A DNA stretch of 64,000 nucleotides from positions 43,602 to 107,601 of the forward strand of contig JADYYK010000084.1 of NCBI GenBank assembly GCA_020853705.1. The letters run 5' to 3'. The DNA comes from Deltaproteobacteria bacterium (GTDB taxonomy: Bacteria > Myxococcota_A > Polyangia > Haliangiales > JADYYK01). Below are positions 16,254 to 25,500 of this stretch, piece after piece. Position numbers and translations under genes: made by a program. The stretch's first letter is position 1. Each line of letters opens with the position of its first letter. The notes beneath the pieces are model-generated. The model saw only the letters and a list, made by a program, of their open reading frames with translations, made no database searches and had not been told where the DNA came from.

Positions 16254-18547
16254 TGGAGAAGCGGCTGCACGCCTTCGTGCGCAAGCACGGCGACCTCGGC
16301 TACACGGTGTCGGTGCTGACCCATCCGCACCTGGCGGCCTTCGCGCGCGACGCCGCCAGCGCCAGCGCCGATCTCGGCCGCGTCATCGCGCGCCTGCTCG
16401 GCCGCGGCGAGCTGGTGCACGAGGACACCTTCTGGCCCGACCTGCGCCTGCGCCGCATGGAGCTGGTGGTGCGCGCGGTGCAGCACGCGCGCCTCTTGCC
16501 GGTGCCGATGCGCTTCACCGTGGTGACCCACGGCGTCGAGGCCAGCGCCGACGCCGGCGCGACCGCCGCGCGCAAGCGCAAGGCCAGGGCGCGCGAGCCC
16601 ATCATCGTGCGCCTGCCCCGCCTGGGCCTCGAGGGTCGCCTGGAAGACCCCGCGGATCTCGACGCCTACGTCGAGGAGCTGGTGCGCCACCACCTCTACA
16701 TGGTGCCGCTGGCCCGCCTCACCGAGGTCTCGTACACCGGCGAGGAGACCATCGAACCCCTGATCGTGCAGGCCCGGCCGCCGACGCGCGCCAAGCTCGA
16801 GGCCGCGGCACGCCAGGCCGAGACCCGGGCGCCGATGCCGCCCGGCCTGTCAGAGGCCACCCGCCGCCTCGGCGACGACGCCAGGCTGGGGCTGCTCGAG
16901 CGCGCCTACCAGCGTGACGACGAGGTCGCCCAGCTGCGCGAGGCGGTGACCGCGCGCCGCCGCGCCAGCGTGCTGCTGATCGGCCCCAGCGGCGCCGGCA
17001 AGACCGCCATCGTGCACGAGCTGGTGCAGCGCGCGCTGGAGGGCCCGCCCGCGAGCACGCTCGAGGTCTACACCACCAACGGCAGCCGCATCGTGGCCGG
17101 CATGCGCTACCTCGGCGAGTGGCAGGGCCGGGTGCAGCGCATGATCGAGTCGCTGCGCACCCGCCGCGCGGTGCTGCACTTCGAGAGCCTGCCCGAGCTC
17201 CTGGCCACCGGCAGCTCGGCCGACGGCCTCGACGTCGCGCGGCACCTGCTGCCCTCCATCGAGGCCGGGGACATCGTCATCATCGTCGAGGCCACCGCCG
17301 AGGACGTCGCCCGCGCCGAGCGCACCCACGCCGCCTTCGTGCAGGTGCTGCGCGCCGTGCTGGTACCGCCGCTGCCGCCCGACAAGGCCGAGCAGGCCCT
17401 GGTCGCCGCGACCTCGCGCATCGGCCGCGCCCGCAAGGTCAAGTTCGCCGCCGCCGCCATGCTGCGCGCACGCGAGCTGACCGAGCGCTTCGGCAGCGGC
17501 GTCGCCATGCCCGGCGGCGCGCTGGATCTGCTGCGCGCGGCGGCCCACCTCGATGGCCGCGCCGGGCGCGAGGTCGGCCCCGCCGACGTCACCCGCGCCT
17601 TCACGCTGCGCACCGGCTACCCGCGCGAGATCATCGATCCCTCGGTGCCGCTGGATCCCGACGCCGTGCTGGCGCGCCTGCGCGGCCGCGTCATCGGCCA
17701 GGACGCCGCCATGACCCTGCTGGCCAACCTGGTCATCACGCTGAAGACCGGGCTGGCCGATCCGGCGCGCCCGCTGGGGTCGTTCCTGCTGCTGGGCCCC
17801 ACCGGGGTCGGCAAGACCGAGTCCGCGCTGGCCCTGGCCGAGTACCTGTTCGGCGACGACAAGCGGCTGGCCCGCCTCGACATGTCCGAGTACGCCGCGC
17901 CGGGCAGCGCGGTGCGCCTGGTCAGCGACGTCAGCGGCCACGACGGTGTGCTGGCCCGCCGGGTGCGCGAGCAGCCCTTCGGCATCGTGCTGCTCGACGA
18001 GATCGAGAAGGCCGACGGCTCGGTGCACGACCTCTTGCTGCAGGTCCTCGGCGAGGGCCGCCTGACCGACGCCACCGGTCGCAGCGTCAGCTTCAAGAAC
18101 ACCGTCGTGCTGCTGACCTCGAACCTGGGCGCCGACTCCGCCGGCCGCTCGCTCGGTTTCGGCGACAGCACCCGCGCCAGCATGGACCGCCACTACCTGT
18201 CGGCCGCCGCCGCCTTCTTCCGCCCCGAGCTGCTCAACCGCTTCGATCAGATCGTGCCCTACAGCCCGCTCGGCGCCGAGACCGTGCAGCTCATCGCACG
18301 GCGCGCCCTGGCCAGCGCCCTCGAGCGCGAGGGGCTGACCCGCCGCGGCGTCAGCGTCGACGTCGACCCCGCCGCCGTCGCCCGCCTGGCCGCCATCGGC
18401 TTCGATCCACGCTACGGCGCGCGTCCGCTCAAGCGCGCCATCGAGCACTGGGTCATCGGCCCGCTGGCCCGCATCCTGGCCGCCGGCAGCCCTCCGCGCC
18501 GCCTGCGCCTGCTGGCCACCGAGACCGGCGTCGAGCTGCGCGTGTGA
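16253..18547 (+). CDS. Clp-like double AAA+ ATPase, third of three
   Basis: 764 residues from the ATG that overlaps the preceding stop (TGATG). The N-domain (1-~190) has a Lys/Arg-rich loop. Module 1: Walker A GPSGAGKTA (244-252), Walker B VLHFESLPEL, where the usual D-E is E-S. Module 2: Walker A GPTGVGKTE (515-523), Walker B IVLLDEIEKAD, LLTSN, arginine finger FRPELLNRFD, sensor-2 GARPLKR. It ends shortly after the small domain of module 2 and lacks the long C-terminal extension of its two upstream paralogues. No tripeptide ClpP-binding loop was recognised. With different N-domains and different module-1 active sites the three proteins look like subunits of one mixed AAA+ ring. Confidence 0.85.
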   Translation: MEKRLHAFVRKHGDLGYTVSVLTHPHLAAFARDAASASADLGRVIARLLGRGELVHEDTFWPDLRLRRMELVVRAVQHARLLPVPMRFTVVTHGVEASADAGATAARKRKARAREPIIVRLPRLGLEGRLEDPADLDAYVEELVRHHLYMVPLARLTEVSYTGEETIEPLIVQARPPTRAKLEAAARQAETRAPMPPGLSEATRRLGDDARLGLLERAYQRDDEVAQLREAVTARRRASVLLIGPSGAGKTAIVHELVQRALEGPPASTLEVYTTNGSRIVAGMRYLGEWQGRVQRMIESLRTRRAVLHFESLPELLATGSSADGLDVARHLLPSIEAGDIVIIVEATAEDVARAERTHAAFVQVLRAVLVPPLPPDKAEQALVAATSRIGRARKVKFAAAAMLRARELTERFGSGVAMPGGALDLLRAAAHLDGRAGREVGPADVTRAFTLRTGYPREIIDPSVPLDPDAVLARLRGRVIGQDAAMTLLANLVITLKTGLADPARPLGSFLLLGPTGVGKTESALALAEYLFGDDKRLARLDMSEYAAPGSAVRLVSDVSGHDGVLARRVREQPFGIVLLDEIEKADGSVHDLLLQVLGEGRLTDATGRSVSFKNTVVLLTSNLGADSAGRSLGFGDSTRASMDRHYLSAAAAFFRPELLNRFDQIVPYSPLGAETVQLIARRALASALEREGLTRRGVSVDVDPAAVARLAAIGFDPRYGARPLKRAIEHWVIGPLARILAAGSPPRRLRLLATETGVELRV

Positions 18548-18580
18548 GCCACCCACCAATGTCACGCCAGGAGCGCTGGA

Positions 18581-19522
18581 TCATTGCCCACCCACCAGGG
18601 GCGGCGCCGCTCGCGCCGCCTCGGCTGACAGCACCTCGACCAGGAAGTCCCACAGCGCGGCCACCCGCGGCACGTTGCGCAGCGCGCGGTGGCCGACCAG
18701 CCACAGCGGATCGCTGGGCAGCGCCTGCAGCGACGCCGCCAGCGCGCGCGTGGTCGCGACCGGCACCAGGCGGGCCACGCTGCGGTAGGGCTCGGCCAGC
18801 AGCGCGACCCCGACGCCCGCGGCGGCCGCCGCGATGTGGCTCTGGAAGTGGCTGGTGCGCAGCACCGCGCCGTCGGCCGGGACCTGCTGGGTCAGCCACT
18901 GCGCGACCGGCAGGTGCGCGAGGTCGGCGCCCCACGCGATCCAGCGCGCGTCGCTCCAGCGCCTGAGGCGGCCCAGCTCGGCCGCGTAGGCTGGCGAGGT
19001 CATCGGGATCGACCGGGTCTCGAGCAGCCTGGTCACCACCAGGTCGCCGCTCCTGGGTCGCATCGCGCGCACCGCCAGGTCGGCCTCGCGCCGCGTCAGG
19101 TCGGCATAGCCGACGCTGGCGTCGAGCTCGACGCGCACGCGGGGAAAGCGCTCGCGAAAGCGGCCCAGCTGCGGCGCCACGAAGGCGTCGGCGACGCCTG
19201 GCATCACGGTCAGCCGCACCACGCCCTCGGCGGTGGTCTCGATGGCGTCGACCGCGGTCGCGAAGCGCGCCAGCCCGCGCTCCATCTCCTCGGCCGCGAC
19301 CAGCATCGACTCGGCGGCCGCGGTCACCACGGTGCCCTCGCGGGTGCGCTCGAACAGGTGCACGCCCAGCTCGGCCTCCAGCCGGTCCAGGCGCCGGCTG
19401 ACGGTCGACACGTCCATGCCCAGGCGGGTGGCCGCGCTGGCCAGCTGCCCGGCGCGGGACACCGCCAGAAAGACGCGCACGTGGTCCCAGTCCAGCGCGG
19501 CCAGCTCGGGCCGGCGGCTCAC
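18581..19522 (-). CDS. LysR-family transcriptional regulator
   Basis: 313 residues from GTG 19522; a longer start at GTG 19543 is possible but would lie inside the TTGCAC-GTGCAA palindrome. The N-terminal winged helix-turn-helix (VRVFLAVSRAGQLASAATRLGMDVSTVSRRLDRLE) is typical, followed by the linker helix and a two-lobed periplasmic-binding-like effector domain. It is divergent from the epimerase gene, the usual arrangement for a LysR regulator and its target, so control of that gene and of itself is the likely role. The effector is unknown. Confidence 0.9.
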   Translation of the reverse strand: MSRRPELAALDWDHVRVFLAVSRAGQLASAATRLGMDVSTVSRRLDRLEAELGVHLFERTREGTVVTAAAESMLVAAEEMERGLARFATAVDAIETTAEGVVRLTVMPGVADAFVAPQLGRFRERFPRVRVELDASVGYADLTRREADLAVRAMRPRSGDLVVTRLLETRSIPMTSPAYAAELGRLRRWSDARWIAWGADLAHLPVAQWLTQQVPADGAVLRTSHFQSHIAAAAAGVGVALLAEPYRSVARLVPVATTRALAASLQALPSDPLWLVGHRALRNVPRVAALWDFLVEVLSAEAARAAPPLVGGQ

Positions 19523-19537
19523 CGGGTCCGCCCGTAT

Positions 19538-19551
19538 TTGCACAAGTGCAA
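19538..19551. promoter_or_regulatory. palindrome TTGCAC-AA-GTGCAA, probable LysR operator
   Basis: A 6-2-6 perfect inverted repeat in the 86-base region between the divergent LysR and epimerase genes. Its position and symmetry fit a regulator binding site; the T-N11-A core expected for LysR proteins is also satisfied. Confidence 0.5.
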
Positions 19552-19608
19552 CAACATCTTGCGATTCTTGGCGTTGTCATGCGTACACGCAAGCTTCATC
19601 TTCACCGC

Positions 19609-20583
19609 ATGACAACTCCACTGCACGTCGTCGTCGGCGCCGGCCAGGTCGGCCCCCTCATCGTCGAGCGCCTGCTCGCGCGCGGCCTGCGCGTCCGCGT
19701 CATCCGCCGCGGCAGCGCCCCCGGCCCTGCCCGCGCCGGTGTCGACACCGTGCGCGCCGACGTCAGCGACCCGCGCGCCGCCGCCGACGCCATGCGCGGC
19801 GCGTCGGTCGTCTATCACACCGGCAACCCCCGCTACGACCGCTGGCCCGCGGAGCTCCTGCCCCTGACCCGCGGCATCATCGCGGGCGCCACCCGGGCTG
19901 GCGCGCGGCTGGTCGTGCTCGACAACCTGTACATGTACGACCTGCCGTCCGACGGCCACCTGTCCGAGGACACCGCCATCGGCACCCGCTCGAAGAAGGG
20001 CCACCTGCGCGCCCTCGCCGCGGCCGAGCTGCTGGCCGCCCACGCCCGCGGCGACCTCCCGGTCGCCATCGCCCGCGCCAGCGACTTCATCGGCCCCGGC
20101 GCGCCGCGCACCATCTTCAGCGACCGCTTCTGGAAGCGCCTGTTCGCCGGCAAGTCGGTCGAGGCCTTCGGCGATCCCGACCAGCCGCACTCGCTGTCCT
20201 ACACCCCCGACGTCGCCGACGGCCTGGTCACGCTGGGCTCACCCGCCGCCGAGGCCACCGGCTTCGGCAGGGTCTGGCACCTGCCCGCCGGCCCCGCCGA
20301 GACCCCGCGCGTCTGGATGAGCCGGCTCGCCGCGGCGGTCGGTCGCACGCCCCGCATCGTCAGCATCTCGCCGCTCCTGCTGCGCGCCGTCGGCCTCTTC
20401 ATGCCCGAGGCCAGGGAGGTCCCCGAGATGCTCTACCAGTGGCGCCAGCCCTTCATCCTCGACGACCGCCGCTTCCGCGCCGCCTTCGGCGCCGACGCCA
20501 CCCCGGTCGCCACCGTGGTCGCCGAGACCGCCGCCTGGGGCCGCAGCTTCGACAGCGCCGTGCGCACGCCCGTCGCCGCCTGA
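19609..20583 (+). CDS. NAD(P)-dependent epimerase/dehydratase-family protein
   Basis: 324 residues. ATG 19609 puts the Rossmann motif GAGQVG at residues 10-15 (VVVGAGQVGPLIVERLLARG), typical of extended short-chain dehydrogenases. The motif YxxxK of the catalytic site is replaced: the region LYMYDLPSDG...GTRSKKGHLRALAAAELL has Lys but no clear YxxxK, as in atypical or NmrA-like members. Substrate unknown; cytoplasmic. It is divergent from, and probably controlled by, the LysR regulator. Confidence 0.82.
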   Translation: MTTPLHVVVGAGQVGPLIVERLLARGLRVRVIRRGSAPGPARAGVDTVRADVSDPRAAADAMRGASVVYHTGNPRYDRWPAELLPLTRGIIAGATRAGARLVVLDNLYMYDLPSDGHLSEDTAIGTRSKKGHLRALAAAELLAAHARGDLPVAIARASDFIGPGAPRTIFSDRFWKRLFAGKSVEAFGDPDQPHSLSYTPDVADGLVTLGSPAAEATGFGRVWHLPAGPAETPRVWMSRLAAAVGRTPRIVSISPLLLRAVGLFMPEAREVPEMLYQWRQPFILDDRRFRAAFGADATPVATVVAETAAWGRSFDSAVRTPVAA

Positions 20584-20590
20584 CCTGCTG

Positions 20591-21283
20591 CTACGGCAGC
20601 GAGAAGTGCAGCGCCGACCCGGGGCGATAGGTCGTGGCGTCGCGCCGGATGGCCCAGATCCCCCACGCCAGCGCGACCGCGCCGGCGCCCAGCGAGATGG
20701 CCCCCGCGGTGGTCAGACCGTCGCTGTCCCGGTCGAGGCCGATCGGCAGCAGCACCACGCCGGTGGTCACCGCTGCGCCGCCCAGCGCCGTGGCGATGAT
20801 CCCGAGCACGCGGCGCGCGCCCTTCTTCTTGACGCGATACTCGCTGAGCGACCGCCGGTACACAGTGGCCTCGGGGCCGACGTGGACGAGCTCGATCTCC
20901 CTGGCGCCAGGGTTACCCACCACGGGAAACGACAGCAGCAGGTTGCCCAGCGGGACGTCGGTGACGCAGGGCGACTGGCACAGCGGCTCCGCGGCCTCGC
21001 CGAACACGACGCTGCCGCGCGCCTGCTCGGTGCTGGGGGTGACCTGGGTCGCGATCATGCGCACGCGATCGATCAGCGCAGGGCCGTCGACCACGTCGAT
21101 CACCAGCCGCCCGTGGCCGGCCGCCAGCGGCGCCCGGGTGTCGACCGCCGGCACCCGCGCCGCGGGTGTGGGCGCGGGGGGCAGCCGCCTCACACATGCG
21201 GCGCCCGATAGCGCGACCGAAAGCGCGACCAGCAGCGCCACGCCGTGCAGGACCGCCCGCTGTCGTGCGACACTGTCCGTCAT
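20591..21283 (-). CDS. lipoprotein with two C-terminal membrane spans
   Basis: 230 residues. The signal peptide ends in a lipobox LSGAAC. After a short variable linker there is a beta-rich segment of about 90 residues (GRLVIDVVDGPALIDRVRM... CQSPCVTDVPLGNLLLSFPV) that resembles PEGA-like envelope domains, then two hydrophobic stretches (GIIATALGGAAVTTGVVLLPIG and AISLGAGAVALAWGIWAI). No specific family is certain. A GACAAT hexamer lies six bases before the ATG. Its start codon overlaps that of the divergent VWA lipoprotein by two bases (CATG). Confidence 0.75.
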   Translation of the reverse strand: MTDSVARQRAVLHGVALLVALSVALSGAACVRRLPPAPTPAARVPAVDTRAPLAAGHGRLVIDVVDGPALIDRVRMIATQVTPSTEQARGSVVFGEAAEPLCQSPCVTDVPLGNLLLSFPVVGNPGAREIELVHVGPEATVYRRSLSEYRVKKKGARRVLGIIATALGGAAVTTGVVLLPIGLDRDSDGLTTAGAISLGAGAVALAWGIWAIRRDATTYRPGSALHFSLP

Positions 21284-21998
21284 GCGTGCATTGTCGCTCG
21301 CGCCGCTGCTGCTCGCCAGTGCCGCCTGCGCGGTGCGCGCGCCCGGCTCGGTCCGCCTGACCCTGCAGGTCCATGCCGAGGTGCGCGCCGAGGTGCCCAG
21401 CGCCCCGCCGGTGGCGGTCCCCCTCAGCGGCGCTCCGGTGGTCGAGTTCTTCGGCGTGCCACTGGACGGCGTCCAGGACGTGGTCTTCGTGCTCGACCGC
21501 TCGGGCTCGATGGACGATCCGGCACAGGGGCAGCTCGCGCAGCTCGGCGCCCCCGGCGCCCCCGCGCCCGCCCGACCGCGCAAGATCGACATCGCACAGC
21601 AGGAGCTGATCGACGCCCTGCAGCGGCTGCCGCCAGGCACGCGTATGAACGTGCTGTTCTTCAACGACGGCCTGGAGGCCTTCGCGGTCGACACCTTCCC
21701 GCTCGAGGAGGCCGACCGCGGCGGCCTGATCGGCTTCGTGCAGGCCACCGCCCCCAGCGGCGCCACCGCGCTGGCGCCGGCAATGCGCACCGCGCTGCTG
21801 ATGAACGCGCGCCGCGTGGTGCTGCTGTCCGACGGCCTGGGCAACATCGGTGGTGATGCCCGCAACGTCCTGCGCGACGCCCGCGAGGCCATGCGTGGCG
21901 GCGTCCGCATCGACACCATCGGCCTCGGGCGCGACCAGGACGGCGCCCTGCTGCAGGCGCTCGCCGCCGAGAGCGGCGGGCTGTACCAGTCGCTGTAG
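21282..21998 (+). CDS. VWA-domain lipoprotein
   Basis: 238 residues. Short lipoprotein signal with Cys16 (LLASAAC). From residue ~66 a von Willebrand factor A domain follows: the metal-ion-dependent adhesion site DRSGS is at residues 72-76, with a conserved Thr/Ser later (SGATALAPAMRTAL) and VVLLSDGLGN as the third strand. Such domains bind protein partners through a divalent metal. It is divergent from the neighbouring lipoprotein with overlapping start codons, and lies 47 bases upstream of the RiPP precursor gene, though a role in that pathway is not evident. Confidence 0.85.
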   Translation: MRALSLAPLLLASAACAVRAPGSVRLTLQVHAEVRAEVPSAPPVAVPLSGAPVVEFFGVPLDGVQDVVFVLDRSGSMDDPAQGQLAQLGAPGAPAPARPRKIDIAQQELIDALQRLPPGTRMNVLFFNDGLEAFAVDTFPLEEADRGGLIGFVQATAPSGATALAPAMRTALLMNARRVVLLSDGLGNIGGDARNVLRDAREAMRGGVRIDTIGLGRDQDGALLQALAAESGGLYQSL

Positions 21999-22004
21999 AT
22001 TCGG

Positions 22005-22010
22005 TATGAT
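22005..22010 (+). promoter_or_regulatory. -10-like TATGAT upstream of RiPP precursor
   Basis: TATGAT lies in the 47-base gap after the VWA gene and 35 bases before the precursor ATG, which itself has an AGAGAGGGGAG ribosome-binding site. No good -35 is visible. Confidence 0.35.
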
Positions 22011-22045
22011 GAGTCCGGGTTGGGGGAGAAGAGAGGGGAGCGAAC

Positions 22046-22516
22046 ATGAAGGAGCACGGCCGCCTCGATATGGACTCCGACCGCGAGAGCGGTAGGCAGG
22101 ACGACCACGACCAGGACCAGGTCGCACCCCGGCAGGAACAGCGGATGTTCCGGGTCATGCAGATGGCGTCCTCCACGCCCGAGCACCGGGCGATGTACCA
22201 GGCCGATCCAGTGGCATACCTGCAGCGCATGGGGATCGATACCCGCGGCATGGATGCTGGCAAGCTCTCCTTCGACAAGGAGACGCTGGCGATGCTCGAC
22301 ACGGGTGAGGAGCGACTGCATTTCACCATCACCACGTACTCCATGACCATGAACACGCTGAGCCGGGATCCCAGCGGGTTGACCCAGCCGACCGGGGCCT
22401 CGTTCACGCCACCCAATACCGGCGTGACGATCTCCACCCAGAGCACGCCCTCGATCCTCACCATGAGCCCGGCCCCAACCGTGACGGTGAGTGCTGGTGG
22501 CGGGGGTGGCGGCTAA
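22046..22516 (+). CDS. putative RiPP precursor, Cys-free and Ser/Thr-rich
   Basis: 156 residues with no cysteine at all. Residues 1-~30 are very hydrophilic (Asp/Gln/Arg-rich). Residues ~33-92 look like a folded leader (MFRVMQMASSTPEHRAMYQADPVAYL... then LSFDKETLAMLDTGEE). The last ~60 residues contain about two dozen Ser and Thr, several Pro, and end in six Gly. This is what a substrate of a LanB-type dehydratase looks like, and the dehydratase gene lies convergent only 32 bases away. With no Cys, lanthionine rings cannot form, so the product would be a linear peptide with dehydroalanine/dehydrobutyrine. The ribosome-binding site is strong. The leader cleavage site is unknown. Confidence 0.7.
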   Translation: MKEHGRLDMDSDRESGRQDDHDQDQVAPRQEQRMFRVMQMASSTPEHRAMYQADPVAYLQRMGIDTRGMDAGKLSFDKETLAMLDTGEERLHFTITTYSMTMNTLSRDPSGLTQPTGASFTPPNTGVTISTQSTPSILTMSPAPTVTVSAGGGGGG

Positions 22517-22542
22517 CCGCGGCTTGCCGCAGCCCAGCCGCC
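22508..22542. terminator. nested hairpin between precursor and dehydratase genes
   Basis: Outer stem GGCGGCT/AGCCGCC (22508-22514 with 22536-22542) encloses an inner stem GCGGC-TT-GCCGC (22519-22530). It sits at the shared 3' ends of two convergent genes. No T-run follows, so it is at best an atypical bidirectional terminator. Confidence 0.4.
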
Positions 22543-22548
22543 ACAAAC

Positions 22549-25500
22549 TCAGCGGTTCCCTCCGCGGCGCTCCCGCGCCAGCCGCGATTCGTAGAGCCGG
22601 CCCAAGAAGTCGTGCAGCACCAGCTCCTGGGCGCGGGACGACGAGCGCAGCATCCGATTGACATGCATGTGGAGGTAGCTTCCAGCCAGCTCAGCCACGG
22701 GAAGCCCGCGCTCCCGCAGGGCCGCGCCCACCGAGCGTGCCGTGTCGACGAGTGCGGCCAGCGGCCCCGGCGGCGGTCCCGTGAGGAGGAGTTCGAGCTC
22801 CGGCCGTAGCCTGCGGAAGCGGTCGCCCAGCGCCCTCGCGGAGGGCCCCAGGAAGCCCACCGCCAACCCATCGCGCGCCTTCCCGACCAGCGTTCGCCGC
22901 GCAGCCAGGTCGAGGCCCAGTCCCTCCAGGAGGTCGTGCATTGCCCGCAAGGTGATGCGCCAGCGCGCCTCCGCCCCGGCGTCGCCGGCCAGCGCGCCCA
23001 CCAGCAGCAGAGCGGCGTGGCTGTCGGCATGAAACAGCCGCTCCGCCAGGACGATCCCTTCAGGCCCCCCGTACCGCTCGATCTCCCGCTCATAGGTCCC
23101 AAGCTCGAGACGGTGGACGACGCCGAGCGCCATGAGCGGCGCCAGCGCGGACTCCAGCGCTGGCAGGAGCTCGGCCTGGAGGCGCGCCGGCTCACCTTGG
23201 AAGCGCACCCGGAGGTGCCAGTCCGGGTCGGCATACCGGATGAAGAACCAGCGCGCGGCGAGCGCGGGGACCACGCGCGCGACGAGCGGCGCGAGGGCCG
23301 TCTTCAACACCTGGTCGGCCGAGGCTGCGCTGGTGTAGATCCGCGCATACAGCCAGTCCGATCCAGGCGGGAAGCGGCGCGCCTCGGGTGCCGCGGGCGC
23401 CTCCGGTTTGCGCAGGGGCGCGGGCAGCGCCGTCGCCTGACGCACGAAGGGCACGATGATCTCGTGCACAAATGCTCCCTCGGGACCTCGCACGCAGAGC
23501 TGCTCGGGCGGCGGATGGCGTTCGACCAGCTGGATGAAGGGCCGGCGCTTGACCAGGTGCACGAAGGCGTCCACCGAGAGGATGTTGTCGAAGTCGACCG
23601 GCAGCATGTTGTCGAGGTCGGCCAGCATCACGAAGCGTGGCAGCCCGTGCTGGGCGCGCCAGGTCCGAACCCGCCGAAACCGTTCCTCGGCGCTCCCCGC
23701 CACCAGCTCGGCCAGTCCGTCCACGACGGTCCAGCGCGCCAGCGCAAGGATGACTCGACCGTGCCGCACCCGAGGCAGAAATGGCGCGCCATCGAACTCG
23801 CCCCAGCTCCAGGCCAGGTTGGCGGCCAGGCCGTCGCGCGCCAGCGTGGCGAGGAAGCGGTAAGTGTCGATGTTGGAGGGCGCGAAGTAGTTGTGCGCGT
23901 TGGTGAGGCGGGGGATGATCTCGCGACCCAGGCTGGCGGAGCGCAAGCGCACCCGCCCGTCGACGATCGACACCAGGATGTCGGTGATGGGCAGCTGCTT
24001 CTCGAGCGGTGCCCCCGAGCGTCCCAGGATGACCAGCTCGTGCTCGCGCAGGTGCGGGCGGTGGACGACGTTGCCGATGCGCCCAGGTGGCAGGTGCACG
24101 ATCTCGGCGAACACGGCCTCGGGCCTGAGGGCCTCCTCGGCACGATGGTGTGCCGCCACCGCGTGCGCCAGCTCCGCATCGCCGTGGCAGAACCTGGCCA
24201 GCATGGTCGCGCCCGAGGGACCCGTGGCGCCGGTGAGCAGGAGCTCGAACTCCCCGCGGGCACAGGCCTCGCCCGACGCCGCACAGACGGTAGCGATCAC
24301 CTGCAGCGCGTCCGGGAGCGGCGGGGCAGGCCCGGCCAGGGCCTTCACGTCGTCGTCGTCGAGCACGAGCTCGAAGGCGCCGTCCGCGGCCGCGCCCAGG
24401 ACGCGGCGCATGAGGTGCGACCAGCGGGGCGTCAGCGAGCGGGTCGCGGGCGCGGGCTGCGCCGCCAGGCCGAGGCCCTCGAGGAGTGGCGCGATGTCCT
24501 GCCCCGGCCCCTGGCCGAGGCCGATCCCCGAGGCCTCGTCCAGCGCCTCCACCAGCGGGACCTCCCGCGTCTCATAGCGGCGCTCGAAGGCCTCGCGGAA
24601 TGCGCGCAGCGGCTCCGAGAGGCTCGCGCTGAGCTGGTGCAGGAGCTCGACTCCGCGCACCATCTCCTTCACGACCGCCTGGCCGAGCATCGCCCGCGGC
24701 GCGGGCTTGCGCAGCTCGACCTGGAACAGACGGGAGATCTCGACTGGAACTCCGAGCTCCTCGAGGCCGCGCGCGATGTCGCGATAGCGCTCGGGCGCGT
24801 GGCCCACACCACCCTGGTCCAGCGCAGCGAGGCTGGCGCGGGTCTCCTCCAGGCGACGCACCACGGCCCCGCTCTCGGCGCCTCGCGACAGCTCCCCGAT
24901 GAGCGCTTCGATGGGCTCGCGACCCGTGGCGGCAGGCGCCAGCTCGGGAACCAGCACCTGGCTCGATACCAGCTCGCGCAGGAAGGCGTGGGCCTGGTCG
25001 GCGCTGACCTCCGGATCGTCGGCCACGAGCGCGTCGGCGAGCGCTTCGAGGCTGGCGCCGGCGCGCGCGCGCTTCAGCGTGGCAAGCAGGTACGGGGTCG
25101 ACCCGGCGGCGACCAGGCGGTAGCTGCGGCCGCGCACGGCATCGACGCGTGCCTCGGCGTAGTGCAAGCGGCCATCGAGCGCGGAGTGCAGGCTCGAGTT
25201 CGGCCGGTAGCTGAGACCGCGCGCGAGGACCGGGTCACGCGCCAGCTTGTCGGCGAGCGCAAGGACGTAGTCCATGTCGAGCCGGGTGTAGCGCTGATAG
25301 GCACCGTTCGGGCCCACGACGAGCCGGGTCGCATCACCGAGCCAGCCGAGCGCGTGGCCGGCGAACAGCCCGTAGGGTGTCGGCCGTCCCGCCATGCGGA
25401 GGAGGTAGCGCACCAGGGCACGCTCGACCTTCTGACCGTGCTCGCCGTCAGGTTCGGCGAGCCAGCGGGGGATGCTCTCTTCGAGCGAAGGCGAGGCGAC

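Noticed and set aside
16253..18547. Third AAA+ protein as ClpV of a type VI secretion system
   Set aside because: No Clp-N domain and no Tss genes in the neighbourhood.
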